Assembly: GCA_016933695.1 (NCBI GenBank)
Contig: JAFGAL010000008.1
Coordinates: forward strand, 1 to 64,000
Length of the DNA stretch: 64,000 nt
Reading direction: 5' to 3'
Origin: Candidatus Zixiibacteriota bacterium
GTDB taxonomy: Bacteria; Zixibacteria; MSB-5A5; GN15; PGXB01
The position numbers and the translations under genes were made by a program. A model generated the notes under the pieces. That model made no database searches, was not told the origin of the DNA, and was given only the letters and a program-made list of their open reading frames with translations. Shown one piece after another: positions 9,432-19,724 of this stretch. Within the stretch, counting starts at the first letter, position 1, and each line of letters begins with the position of its first letter.

Positions 9432-10577
9432 TCAGGTCCTCTCCGCGCGTCCGGCTTCGGATTCGGTCATCGGGCCGAATTCCCGAAATACGTCCTGCAT
9501 TTCATGATACACCTGCTCGACCGTGATATCGTACACATCGTCTTCGCTTTTGGCCAGCACCATGCCGGCCTCCTGACCGTACGGCCGCCATAATTTGTAT
9601 TCGTTCATGAACCGTCGGTACAATCCGACCACCGGGACCGTGAACGACCGCGCGATATGAATCAGCGACGTGTCCGGCGAAATGAACACATCGAGTTGCG
9701 ACAACAACGCCGCGACCTGTACCAAATTCCGCCCCGGTGGGATCAGATGCACGGCACGATCGAATGACCGCAACAGCATCTCCCCGAGATTACGTTCCCG
9801 CGGGGCGGTGATGATATACACCGTGCATTGGTCATATTCCGCGAGAATGCGACGGATCAATTCGGTCGATTTCTCGACACCCCAGAATCGCGAGGGCGCC
9901 CCCGCTGAGAGATTCACGCCGATTCTCGGTCCCGACGACGTCGTCTGTTCATAAAACCGTTTGGCGTCCGCCAGATCATCATCGGATACGTATGGCCGGG
10001 CCAGTCGCCCCGTCTCCGACGGATCCATGCCGAACGCCGTTGCGATGTACAGGGTATGATCGATAACATGGTTTTCCTGGGTCAGCGGGTGCGTGAAATT
10101 GAAATTGTAGTACTCCCGAAACCGGGTCTTGCCCATCGCAACAGTCGGGACACCCCGCGCACAGAGATGAGTCAGAAACAACGCCGTGACCGAATCACTG
10201 CAGATCATGTCAACCACGCAGTCGAATTTGATACGGCGAATGGCGTTAAGATCACTTAGATCGCGACGGGCGTTTTTGCGATAAAGAAATATTCCGGCAA
10301 AACGCGGATCGTGTTTGATCAATCCGACATTGCGCGGCGATGCCAGCACATATATTTCCAGTTGGGGATGGCGTGCCTTAAGGGCATCGAACAGCGGCAG
10401 GGATACGAACATGTCGCCGATTTTTTCCGGACGGATAATCAGGATTTTTTTCATGCCGGAAAGATCCAGGGTTCCCTCGTGATGATCGCTTTTGCGGACC
10501 AGGAGAAAGAAAAGTCGTAGTACCATGGCTTTGACCGCCCGCTCCAGCGGTTTGAGTTTGTGCATGAGTTTGTTCAC
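9432..10577 (-). CDS. ADP-heptose:LPS heptosyltransferase-like protein (GT9), copy 1
   Basis: 381 residues, GT9 fold: ILIIRPEKIGDMFVSLPLFDAL, GVNLSAGAPSRFWG, VYIITAPRERN and FISPDTSLIHIARSFTVPVVGLY. It begins with the same KPLERAVKAM-type amphipathic segment as its neighbour, consistent with a tandem duplication followed by divergence. The start overlaps the stop of the upstream ABC transporter by 4 nt (ATGA). With the exporter and two further transferases it forms an inner-core LPS assembly unit. The C-terminus carries a short charged extension (FREFGPMTESEAGRAERT) missing from copy 2. Confidence 0.88.
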   Translation of the reverse strand: MNKLMHKLKPLERAVKAMVLRLFFLLVRKSDHHEGTLDLSGMKKILIIRPEKIGDMFVSLPLFDALKARHPQLEIYVLASPRNVGLIKHDPRFAGIFLYRKNARRDLSDLNAIRRIKFDCVVDMICSDSVTALFLTHLCARGVPTVAMGKTRFREYYNFNFTHPLTQENHVIDHTLYIATAFGMDPSETGRLARPYVSDDDLADAKRFYEQTTSSGPRIGVNLSAGAPSRFWGVEKSTELIRRILAEYDQCTVYIITAPRERNLGEMLLRSFDRAVHLIPPGRNLVQVAALLSQLDVFISPDTSLIHIARSFTVPVVGLYRRFMNEYKLWRPYGQEAGMVLAKSEDDVYDITVEQVYHEMQDVFREFGPMTESEAGRAERT

Positions 10578-12484
10578 GATTCCGGCCGGTCCTTGAACTG
10601 CATCAGATAGAGATGCTTGTATAATCCGTCCTGCGCCATCAGTTGTTCATGCGTTCCGCACTCGGTAATACGCCCCTGATCGAGCACCATGATGCGGTCG
10701 GCGTTTTGAATGGTCGAAAGACGATGCGCGATCACCAGTGTGGTCCGGTTGGTCATCAGACGGTCGATTGCCTCCTGCACCAGCAGTTCCGATTCGGTAT
10801 CCAGTGCCGAGGTGGCTTCATCGAAAATGAGTATTTGCGGGTTTTTCAGCAACGCGCGCGCGATGGCGATGCGCTGGCGTTGTCCGCCGGAAAGCCGCAC
10901 CCCGCGATTGCCGACGATGGTATCGTACTTGTGTTCGAACCGTTCGATAAAGTCATGCGCGTTGGCCGCGCGCGCGGCGGCGCTAATTTCATCCTGCGGA
11001 ATGCCGTTCAGACCATAAGCGATATTATGCGTGATAGTATCATTGAATAAAAACGTTTCCTGCGTGACAATGCCGAGCATACCGCGCAGTGACGCCAGTT
11101 TCATCTCCCGGATATCCACCCCGTCAATAGTGATCCGCCCCCTGACAGGATCGTAAAAACGCGGCAGAAGATCGAACAGCGTGGATTTGCCGGCGCCCGA
11201 TGATCCCACCAGCGCGACCACCTCCCCCCGTTTCACCTCGAAGCTGATATCTTCCAGCACCGGTTCGCCGGGAGTGTATGCGAAATTGACATTTTCGTAT
11301 GTTATAACCGACGTAAAATCAGTTTTCTCAACCGGGTGCTCCGGTTCCCTGACCTGTATCGGTGTTTCCAGCACGTCGAAAATACGTTCCGCCGCCGCCA
11401 ACCCCTCTTGTATTTTAATATGAATCTGAAGCAACGACTTGGCGGGTTTGATCAGTGAGAACATGGCCAGGATAAAAGTCATGAAATCGCCGGCGTCCAT
11501 CTCGCCGCCGCCCTCAAGGATTCTGGCCCCGGCGAAAATTAAAATTAAAATACCGGCGATCACGATCAGCACTTCATTGACCGGATTCGACAGGTGACGA
11601 ATACGGGTCATCCGCACCAGCGCGCGGAAATACTCACCGGTCGCCCTGAAAAATTTGCCGATTTCGAATTTCTCCATCGCGTAGCCTTTGACAATGCGGA
11701 TATTGGAAATCGTTTCCTCCAGCACCGAATTGACATCGGCCATTTTTTCCTGGGAACGACGGGAGTATTTGCGCAGTTTGCGCCCCATCCACCAGATGAA
11801 TCCGAACACCACCGGCAACACCAGCAAAGCCAGAAGCGTCAGTTTCCATGACAGCAGTATCAAAAAGCCGATCAACAACAGCACCGTCAGCGCATCGGTC
11901 ACGAGACGATTGAATCCGAGGTCGACCGTTTCGTTGAGCACGATCACGTCATTGGTAACCCGTGAGATCACCTGCCCGGTGCGGCGTTTGTGGAAAAACC
12001 CCAGCGACAACTGCTGATATTTCTCGAACAGCCGGTTGCGAAAATCGCGAATCACCGCCTGTTGCACGAAGGCCATGAAAAAGCCCTGTAAGTATAAAAA
12101 CAGGTTGGAACTGACCGCGATGAAAATAATCAACCAACAGAAATTGATCAGCGTTTCCTTGTGCGTGTCGGCCGTCACCAGACGATGAATCTGCTCCTTG
12201 AAATCCTCTTTGGTCCGCGCCAGAAAATCCAGATCGGGTAGCATGTCGCTCTCGCCCGCCGTGGCGGTCGGCGATGTCGGCGCGGTTTGCGTAGTGACCG
12301 TCTCGATTCGGTCGGCGCCGGGGATAGTGATATCGCTGACTTCAAACAACGTCATCAACAGCGGCCCCGCAATCCAGATCAACAGCGACGCCATCACGGC
12401 GTGCAAAGCCGCGGAAATCGACGCAATGATAATCCGATGCCAGTACGGCTTCAGGCAGGCCAGTGTTTTCCAAAGCAGACTCAT
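10574..12484 (-). CDS. ABC transporter (permease + ATPase), MsbA-type lipid A flippase candidate
   Basis: 636 residues: six-helix exporter domain (residues ~1-360) fused to a nucleotide-binding domain. Walker A is LVGSSGAGKST, the signature is LSGGQRQRIAIARALL, and Walker B is ILIFDEATSALD followed by the H-loop VIAHRLST. Such half-transporters work as homodimers; MsbA flips lipid A-core across the inner membrane. The heptosyltransferases directly downstream support that role over drug export. A loop of about 70 residues rich in T, P and D separates the first two helices and would be periplasmic. It is longer than in E. coli MsbA. Confidence 0.88.
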   Translation of the reverse strand: MSLLWKTLACLKPYWHRIIIASISAALHAVMASLLIWIAGPLLMTLFEVSDITIPGADRIETVTTQTAPTSPTATAGESDMLPDLDFLARTKEDFKEQIHRLVTADTHKETLINFCWLIIFIAVSSNLFLYLQGFFMAFVQQAVIRDFRNRLFEKYQQLSLGFFHKRRTGQVISRVTNDVIVLNETVDLGFNRLVTDALTVLLLIGFLILLSWKLTLLALLVLPVVFGFIWWMGRKLRKYSRRSQEKMADVNSVLEETISNIRIVKGYAMEKFEIGKFFRATGEYFRALVRMTRIRHLSNPVNEVLIVIAGILILIFAGARILEGGGEMDAGDFMTFILAMFSLIKPAKSLLQIHIKIQEGLAAAERIFDVLETPIQVREPEHPVEKTDFTSVITYENVNFAYTPGEPVLEDISFEVKRGEVVALVGSSGAGKSTLFDLLPRFYDPVRGRITIDGVDIREMKLASLRGMLGIVTQETFLFNDTITHNIAYGLNGIPQDEISAAARAANAHDFIERFEHKYDTIVGNRGVRLSGGQRQRIAIARALLKNPQILIFDEATSALDTESELLVQEAIDRLMTNRTTLVIAHRLSTIQNADRIMVLDQGRITECGTHEQLMAQDGLYKHLYLMQFKDRPES

Positions 12485-12564
12485 GATCGCATCACCAGGT
12501 AATATCCGGATTTATCATAACGAGAGAATTAACCAGAAATCGACCCGAAAGTCAAGCGGTCGCC

Positions 12565-13299
12565 TTACGGCTCGATACGCACCGCTGTTTCGGGGATCGT
12601 AATCGCGAATTTATCCGCGGGGATATCGACATTCATCCTGACCGTGCGTCGCCTGGCCTCGAACCGGAATGAATCATCATCCCTGGCATATGCGATCAGG
12701 TAGGGAATATACCGTCCGTCCTCACGGCGATATTCCAGCAGGATGGCATCATTGCACCTGGTCGACATCAGCCGATAGACGCGCTCATTCGGGCCTTCAC
12801 GAACGACATTGACATAGAAATTGTCGGTGGCATAATCGATTTGTACCGGGAGAATGCGAAACATATCGAGAATGAGTTGTTCGAATGCAAACCGATCCGC
12901 GCATCCGTTGGTCACCAGCGCGTTCAACGGCCCGGCGTAATACTGGTTCTCAGTCGGGAAATACACCAGTGCGGAATCGCGCACCAACAGGGCTTTCATC
13001 ACGCCCTTGCCGAGATACGCCCGCGCGAAAAAACTCAGGGAATCAGTGGTGCGATACACATCGAGCCGCGTGGATTTTTTCTTCCCCTCACGGAATACCT
13101 TGACATCGAACAAGTACGCATCCCCCTTGCCCGGCCCCGGCTCGGCAATGGTTCCGGCTTCGCTTCCGGCACGGACCTTGTTCCGGTCGGCGGTCGTACA
13201 TCCAACGATCAGAGATCCGATCAGCAGGGCCAAAATCAGGCCGGCCATATGCAGGGATTTACCGCTAAAAATACCGAATTCCCGTGAAAAGGTTGACAA
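12565..13299 (-). CDS. Outer-membrane lipoprotein candidate, LolA/LolB-like fold
   Basis: A hydrophobic segment ends in a lipobox (LLIGSLIVGC), so the mature protein would begin at that Cys and be lipid-anchored. The remaining ~210 residues alternate short beta-strands (KKKSTRLDVYRTTDSLSFFARAYLG; ALVYFPTENQYY; FRFEARRRTVRMNVDIPADKF), which suggests a LolA/LolB-like or DUF4292-like half-barrel; this is a weak fold-level guess. Two starts are possible: TTG at 13299, overlapping the M50 gene by 35 nt and supplying positive charges for the signal peptide, or ATG at 13248, 16 nt after the M50 stop but without a charged n-region. Neither has a strong Shine-Dalgarno. It lies 80 nt before the MsbA-like gene. 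Confidence 0.65.
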   Translation of the reverse strand: MSTFSREFGIFSGKSLHMAGLILALLIGSLIVGCTTADRNKVRAGSEAGTIAEPGPGKGDAYLFDVKVFREGKKKSTRLDVYRTTDSLSFFARAYLGKGVMKALLVRDSALVYFPTENQYYAGPLNALVTNGCADRFAFEQLILDMFRILPVQIDYATDNFYVNVVREGPNERVYRLMSTRCNDAILLEYRREDGRYIPYLIAYARDDDSFRFEARRRTVRMNVDIPADKFAITIPETAVRIEP

Positions 13300-13894
13300 A
13301 TATCGAAATAAACGGTCCGAGAATCATCCAGAAACCGCCCACGATAATCAAAAAGATCAAGATGTACGGTGCAAACCGGTCGAACTCGGCCAGGCGCAGC
13401 TCATACCGCGCGGGTAAAACGCTTTTCAACATATGTGATCCATCCAGCGGATACAGTGGTATCAAATTGAAAAACGCCAGCGAGACATTGATGATAACGC
13501 CGACAAGCAAAAACTGCACGACCGGCGACGGCACCGGAAGCATCCCGCTGTACGCCATGCGGAACAAGACGCCGAAAATCAGACCCAATCCCAGATTGGA
13601 CAGCGGTCCGGCGGCGGAAATCCAGAAATCCGCCACGCGCGGATTACGCAGATTGTACGGGTTCACCGGCACCGGCTTGGCCCAGCCGAAACGGAATCCG
13701 GACAGAAACATCATCAATGTTCCGAACAGGTCGAGATGCGCCAGCGGATTCAGGGTTAACCGCCCGGCATCGCGGGCGGTTGAATCTCCAAACCGGTATG
13801 CCAGGTAGGCATGAAAAAACTCATGCACGGTCAGCGAGAAAAAAATCGCCGGAGCCGCAATCAGGGCACGTCGTAAAAAGTCGGCATCAAACAT
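13265..13894 (-). CDS. Site-2-protease-like zinc metallopeptidase (M50, minimal Rv/YwhC type)
   Basis: 209 residues, mostly transmembrane. The zinc motif HEFFHAY (HExxH) lies in the first helix (residues ~25-31), and the third ligand is the Asp in LIPLYPLDGSHML. GWAKPVPVNPYNLRNPR and the AAGPLSNLG motif match the compact M50 family without PDZ or CBS domains. Members cut transmembrane segments, although substrates for this compact group are largely unknown. It follows gdhA by 14 nt on the same strand and overlaps the possible start of the lipoprotein gene. Confidence 0.9.
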   Translation of the reverse strand: MFDADFLRRALIAAPAIFFSLTVHEFFHAYLAYRFGDSTARDAGRLTLNPLAHLDLFGTLMMFLSGFRFGWAKPVPVNPYNLRNPRVADFWISAAGPLSNLGLGLIFGVLFRMAYSGMLPVPSPVVQFLLVGVIINVSLAFFNLIPLYPLDGSHMLKSVLPARYELRLAEFDRFAPYILIFLIIVGGFWMILGPFISIFVNLFTGIRYF

Positions 13895-13908
13895 AACTGT
13901 CCTAAAAC

Positions 13909-15186
<1,278 letters not shown>

Positions 15187-15198
15187 TGTGTTTACCTG

Positions 15199-15816
15199 TC
15201 AATCTTCATACTTTTTCGGTTTTACCGACACATAGGGCGACAATGATTCATACAGGCGCCAGTGTCTTTCCGTTGCCTTTTTTATGCCGATGCGCCCCGA
15301 ACGTTCGATTTTTTCGGGCCTATAGCCGCGATCTTCAAGATAGAGTTTTTCACCGGTCAAATCAATACCGTTCTGGTCGCGGGTCAGACCCAGCGCCTTG
15401 CACAGTTTGCCGGGGCCGTTGGTGAGTAGGTTGCCGTCGGGACGGTCATACCGTTTTTTCATTATCTCCACCCCCTCGACCGGTTCCGCGCCGCGAATCA
15501 GCACTGCCGCCGCAAAGCCCTCGGCTTCGGTGACGACATTCAAACAGTGATACATACCGTAAATGAAATAAATATAGCTGAATCCTCCCGGACCGAACAT
15601 TACGGCATTGCGCTCGGTTTTCCCCACCGAGGCATGGCATGCCGGATCATCCGTCCCGATATACGCCTCCACTTCCACCAGCCGCACCGCCATGCGGTGA
15701 CGGCCGTCATGATAGACTAAGAATTTTCCGATCAGATCCTGCGCGACCTCAAGGGTCGGGCGAAGATAAAAATCACGACTCAGTTTGATTCCTGCTGACG
15801 TCATGGGATTGGTCAC
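15199..15816 (-). CDS. 3-methyladenine DNA glycosylase (AAG/MPG family)
   Basis: 205 residues, the normal length for bacterial MPG-type enzymes, which excise alkylated purines in base excision repair. Motifs: LRPTLEVAQDLIGKFLV, VRLVEVEAYIGTDDPACHA with the catalytic Glu, GGFSYIYFIYGMYHCLNVV and LLTNGPGKLCKALGLT. Translation probably starts at the GTG at 15816, which overlaps the TGA of the PHP gene by 4 nt (GTGA); an in-frame ATG at 15804 is an alternative. It is part of a minus-strand run from the MBL hydrolase to gdhA. Confidence 0.93.
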   Translation of the reverse strand: MTNPMTSAGIKLSRDFYLRPTLEVAQDLIGKFLVYHDGRHRMAVRLVEVEAYIGTDDPACHASVGKTERNAVMFGPGGFSYIYFIYGMYHCLNVVTEAEGFAAAVLIRGAEPVEGVEIMKKRYDRPDGNLLTNGPGKLCKALGLTRDQNGIDLTGEKLYLEDRGYRPEKIERSGRIGIKKATERHWRLYESLSPYVSVKPKKYED

Positions 15817-16643
15817 TCGTCACAATACGGGAACAACTCATATGCGACCTGCGCCGCCGATTCGAGATTGCCGCCGACATCTTCCGGCTTGTGGGCATCG
15901 GAACCGATCGCGGCAATGCGTACGCCCATCGACCGGGCCAGATTGACAATGTCCATGGTCGGGTAAAACTGGTCGAAACCGTGACGGAAACCCGACGTGT
16001 TAATCTCATACCCGGTACCGTTGGCGGCCATGATTTCGAAAATCGACTCGATTCGTTCCCTGTGGATATCGTATACGCCGTCGCCGTAAAACGCCAGACC
16101 GAAGCGGCGGTAGACGTCGAGATGCGCGATGGAATCGAACAGACCGCTTTGCGCCATCTCTTTGATCAGTACGAAATATTTATCCGCGAACTGCTCAAGC
16201 GTATTTTGGGCAAAACACTTATTCGCCGTTTTGTGATAGCAGAAACATTCATTGTCGAGATCATGTAAACCGACCAGCTTGTAGGCAAAGGGAAACCTCG
16301 CAAACAGGGCCGCGATTTTTTCTTCGCAGCCGCGGTACCAGCCGACTTCGATTCCGGCATTCACCTGCAGGCCCAACGGGAAATACGCTTCATTCGCGCG
16401 GGCGACCGCCTCCAGATAGGCGTTCACGGCCTCATCCGAGACCGGCTGTAACCGGCCGCCGATCCGGATGGAGCGCACCGCCTCGGGAAGGGTGGGATCG
16501 CTGTCAAAATGCGTGGTGAAGCAGACCTCCGCCAGGCCGGCGTTCAATGCCGCCTGACAGAACTCGTCAACAGACCCCTCCGCATCGATGGAAAAATCGG
16601 GATGAACGTGATAATCAGCCAGAGCATAACCGCTGTATGCCAT
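15813..16643 (-). CDS. PHP-domain phosphatase, histidinol-phosphatase-like
   Basis: 276 residues with PHP metal-binding motifs: DYHVHPDFSIDAEGS at the N-terminus, CFTTHFDSD, VGLHDL, FDSIAHLDVYRRFG and AIGSDAHKPEDVG. This matches the HisJ/HisK-type histidinol-phosphatase family, which performs the penultimate step of histidine synthesis, but PHP proteins also include other phosphoesterases and no his genes are nearby, so the substrate is open. It overlaps the DNA glycosylase by 4 nt and lies 11 nt after the MBL hydrolase stop. Confidence 0.83.
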   Translation of the reverse strand: MAYSGYALADYHVHPDFSIDAEGSVDEFCQAALNAGLAEVCFTTHFDSDPTLPEAVRSIRIGGRLQPVSDEAVNAYLEAVARANEAYFPLGLQVNAGIEVGWYRGCEEKIAALFARFPFAYKLVGLHDLDNECFCYHKTANKCFAQNTLEQFADKYFVLIKEMAQSGLFDSIAHLDVYRRFGLAFYGDGVYDIHRERIESIFEIMAANGTGYEINTSGFRHGFDQFYPTMDIVNLARSMGVRIAAIGSDAHKPEDVGGNLESAAQVAYELFPYCDE

Positions 16644-16654
16644 ATCGCCTCCTG

Positions 16655-17290
16655 TCAGGCAAATCGCCGGGGATTGAGAAACGGATTGAACTTGCGTTCA
16701 TTGCCGACCGTGGTCAGCGGGCCATGGCCGGGATAACATTTAATCTCATCCGGCAACGTAAGGATATTTCTTTCGATTGATCTGAGTAACTGCTCGAGAT
16801 TGCCGCCCGGCAAATCGGTTCGCCCGATCGAGCCGTTAAACAGCGTATCGCCGCAAAACAGATTATTGCCGCCGAAATAGCACACCCCGCCCCGAGTATG
16901 ACCGGGCGTGGCGAACACGGTGAACGTCAATGACCCCGCCGTGATCACATCGCCGTCCGACACCACGTGTTCGGCGGGCGGGCAGATGATTTCATGCCCG
17001 AACAGGGCGGAGATATTGGCCGACGGTGACGCCAGCAGTTCCTCGTCGCCCGTGCCGATATACAGCGGAACACCGTATTTTTCCTTGAGCGGTTTGACCG
17101 CGGCAATATGATCGCCGTGACCGTGCGTCAGCAGGATAGCCTTGACGGCGATATTGTTCCGCGCGATCCGCTCGATAATCAGTTCGTCCTCGTCACCGGG
17201 ATCGATAATCACACCGGCGCCGTCTTCCTTTTTCCAGACCAGATAACAGTTGACCTCAAACGGTCCGACAACAATGGTTTCAATAGTCAT
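16655..17290 (-). CDS. Metallo-beta-lactamase-fold hydrolase, glyoxalase II-like
   Basis: 211 residues from the chosen start. The metal motif LLTHGHGDHIAAV (HxHxDH), FATPGHTRGGVCYF, NLFCGDTLFNGSIGRTD and CYPGHGPLT give the full set of binuclear zinc ligands of glyoxalase II-type hydrolases. The start IETIVVGPFEVNCYLVW is characteristic of this subgroup, which hydrolyses thioesters such as S-lactoylglutathione analogues; the in vivo thiol is unknown. The ATG at 17290 has GGAAG 5 nt upstream; the track start (TTG, 17311) is less likely. It is divergent from prfB. Confidence 0.88.
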   Translation of the reverse strand: MTIETIVVGPFEVNCYLVWKKEDGAGVIIDPGDEDELIIERIARNNIAVKAILLTHGHGDHIAAVKPLKEKYGVPLYIGTGDEELLASPSANISALFGHEIICPPAEHVVSDGDVITAGSLTFTVFATPGHTRGGVCYFGGNNLFCGDTLFNGSIGRTDLPGGNLEQLLRSIERNILTLPDEIKCYPGHGPLTTVGNERKFNPFLNPRRFA

Positions 17291-17423
17291 AATCACTTCC
17301 ACTTGCATCAAAACGCGTTAAGATATGCATTCCACTCTCTTTGTCAATTCTTTCCTAACAAATGAAAACCGGTTTTGTTTTGTATTTTAGAGTTTTTTGT
17401 TAAAATATCTTCCGGCAATTGGT

Positions 17424-17451
17424 TTGACTTTTCGCCAAAAAGATATATCAT
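17424..17451 (+). promoter_or_regulatory. Predicted sigma70 promoter for prfB
   Basis: TTGACT (17424-17429) and TATCAT (17446-17451) with a 16-nt spacer, about 25 nt before the prfB ATG at 17476. AAAGGA lies 7 nt before the ATG. The region is the divergent spacer between prfB and the MBL hydrolase. Confidence 0.5.
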
Positions 17452-17475
17452 ATTCCCTTTGTAAAGGACGGCAAA

Positions 17476-18583
17476 ATGAGCGTTGATACTAATTCTACCA
17501 TAAGCGATCTGAAAACGCGGCTTGCCAAACTCGGGAGGTTCCTTTGACCTCGACGCGCGCCGCGAGCAAATTACCCGGTTGGAAAAGCTGACCGCCGATC
17601 CCGATTTCTGGAACGACAACCAGAAAGCCCAGGGTATTCTCAAAGAAATTTCCGGACATAAGCGTTGGGTCGAGAAAATCGACACGTTTGAACAGGAACT
17701 GGCCGATGTCGAGGAATTGCTGACACTGACCGAAGGCGAAGAGGATTCCGCCGACGCCAAAGAACTGCAGGAATCACTGGCAGCGCTGGAAGCCGAGATG
17801 GGTCGGCTGGAATTTACCACGCTCCTGTCCGGGCCGGACGATGCCCGCAACGCGATTCTCACCATTCACCCGGGCGCGGGCGGCACCGAGTCGCAGGACT
17901 GGGCCAGTATGCTGTTGCGGATGTATACCCGCTGGTGTGAAAACCGCGGCTATACCACGCAGCTTCTCGACTATCAGCCGGGCGATGAGGCCGGATTGAA
18001 ATCCGCCACACTGCAAATCGAGGGCGAATACGCCTACGGATACCTTCGCGCCGAATCGGGCGTGCACCGGCTGGTGCGGATTTCACCGTTCGATGCCAAC
18101 AGCCGGCGACACACATCGTTCGTGTCCATCTATGTCTATCCCGAAATCGACGACAATATCGAAATCGAAGTCAACGACGAGGATTTGCGGGTTGACACCT
18201 ATCGCGCCTCCGGGGCGGGCGGCCAGCATGTCAACAAAACCTCCTCGGCGGTGCGTATCACGCACCTGCCCACCGGGATTGTCGTCCAGTGCCAGAACGA
18301 GCGAAGCCAGCTGAAAAACCGCGCCACCGCCATGAAAATGTTGCGTTCGCGGCTGTACCAGATGGAACTGGAAGAGCAGATGAAAAAACGCAATGAAATG
18401 GAAAAGACCAAAAAGAAAATCGAATGGGGAAGCCAGATTCGCAGTTATGTGTTTCACCCGTACAACATGGTCAAGGACCACCGCACCGACACGGAAACAT
18501 CGAACGTACAGGCGGTAATGGACGGCGATATCGACACCTTCATCGAGGCCTTTCTGTCCGATCCGGATTTTCGAATAACCTGA
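17476..18583 (+). CDS. prfB: Peptide chain release factor 2 (RF2) with programmed +1 frameshift
   Basis: RF2 releases peptides at UGA and UAA. Frame 1 runs from ATG 17476 for 23 codons to an in-frame TGA at 17545-17547. The downstream frame continues with [15 protein letters not shown], exactly where RF2 resumes. Joined, the product is about 368 residues, normal for RF2. It carries the RF2-type anticodon tripeptide SPF ([15 protein letters not shown]) and the GGQ catalytic loop ([12 protein letters not shown]). The ORF-track start at 17522 is an out-of-frame artefact of the shift. Coordinates span both frames, joined at 17544/17546. It is 50 nt upstream of pta. Confidence 0.95.
17533..17548 (+). 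promoter_or_regulatory. prfB programmed +1 frameshift site
   Basis: GGGAGG (17533-17538), a 3-nt spacer TTC, the slippery CTT (17542-17544), then TGA C (17545-17548). The internal Shine-Dalgarno, 3-nt spacing, CUU codon and UGAC context match the classical RF2 autoregulatory site, where low RF2 lets the ribosome slip +1 past UGA. Confidence 0.93.
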
Positions 18584-18633
18584 GCCAATGATATATTCTT
18601 ATCTGTATATACAACCGTAACAAGGAGACATTC

Positions 18634-19644
18634 ATGTCTGCGTCAAACAATCAAGTTCTCGAGTCCATCAAACAAAAAGCTCGAGCCAAAAATAGAAAAG
18701 TGGTTCTGCCCGAGGGAACCGAACCCCGCACGATCCAGGCCGCCAAAACGATGGTGGCCGAAAAGATCGCCCGGGTGACCCTGCTCGGCGACAAAAATGA
18801 AATCGCCAAACTGGCCAAAGAGCATGGTCTGAATCTCGATACGGTCGAGGTGATCGATCCGGCTCATGCCGACAATCTCGACGAGTTCGTCGATGCATTC
18901 TGCGAACTCCGCAAGAAAAAAGGCATCACCAAAGACGAAGCCGCCAAGACCATGAAAACCGTACTGTTTTACGGCGCGATGATGGTCCGCAAGGATATCG
19001 CCGATGCGTCCGTGGCCGGCGCGGTGAACACCACCGGCGACGTGCTTCGGGCGGGCATTCAGGTGATCGGGCTGGCCCCGAACATCACCACCGTCTCGGG
19101 CGCGTTCATGATGACCATTCCCAAATACCGCGACACGGTCAACAAGGTGTTCATGTACGCCGACGGCGCGGTGGTGCCAAACCCGAATGCCGAACAGCTG
19201 GCGTCGATTGCCGCCGCGACGGCGCAGACGATGAAAAGTCTCACCGGCGAGGAGCCGCGCGTGGCAATGCTGTCGTTCTCGACCAAAGGCTCGGCCAAGC
19301 ACGAGGATGTCGATAAAGTGCTGGCGGCACTGGAAATTCTCAAGAAGAATCACCCGCATATCAAAGCCGACGGGGAATTGCAACTCGATGCCGCGATCGT
19401 GCCGGAAATCGGCAAGAAAAAGGCCCCGGGTTCGGATATCGCCGGCAACGCCAACGTGCTGATTTTCCCCGATCTCGATGCGGGCAATATCGGCTATAAG
19501 CTGACCGAACGGCTGGCCGGAGCCACCGCCACCGGGCCGATTATCCAGGGCATGGCTAAACCGGCCAATGACCTTTCGCGCGGATGCTCGGCGCAGGATA
19601 TCGTGGATGTTTCGGCAATCGCGGTGCTGATGCGCGGCGAGTGA
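18634..19644 (+). CDS. pta: Phosphate acetyltransferase
   Basis: 336 residues, the length of the short Pta form without the N-terminal DRTGG/P-loop extension. Motifs include KVVLPEGTEPRTIQAAK at the N-terminus, GAVNTTGDVLRAGIQVIG, FADGAVVPNPNAEQLA-like YADGAVVPNPNAEQLASI, MLSFSTKGSA, and ANVLIFPDLDAGNIGYKL with IIQGMAKPANDLSRGC near the end. It interconverts acetyl-CoA and acetyl-phosphate. With PFOR in the same window it suggests acetate production with ATP yield, although ackA is not here. AAGGAG precedes the ATG by 7 nt. Confidence 0.95.
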   Translation: MSASNNQVLESIKQKARAKNRKVVLPEGTEPRTIQAAKTMVAEKIARVTLLGDKNEIAKLAKEHGLNLDTVEVIDPAHADNLDEFVDAFCELRKKKGITKDEAAKTMKTVLFYGAMMVRKDIADASVAGAVNTTGDVLRAGIQVIGLAPNITTVSGAFMMTIPKYRDTVNKVFMYADGAVVPNPNAEQLASIAAATAQTMKSLTGEEPRVAMLSFSTKGSAKHEDVDKVLAALEILKKNHPHIKADGELQLDAAIVPEIGKKKAPGSDIAGNANVLIFPDLDAGNIGYKLTERLAGATATGPIIQGMAKPANDLSRGCSAQDIVDVSAIAVLMRGE

Positions 19645-19675
19645 TGATTTCGTAAGTAGAATATTGATTACAAAC

Positions 19676-19705
19676 AAAGGCCGGCAATTGCCGGCCTTTA
19701 GTTTG
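19676..19705 (+). terminator. Inverted repeat after pta, intrinsic terminator candidate
   Basis: A perfect 10-bp stem AAAGGCCGGC / GCCGGCCTTT with loop AATT, followed by AGTTTG. The U-tract is weak on the plus strand. It may also serve the converging C1A peptidase gene. Confidence 0.6.
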
Positions 19706-19724
19706 TACGATACAAAATCCTCGT

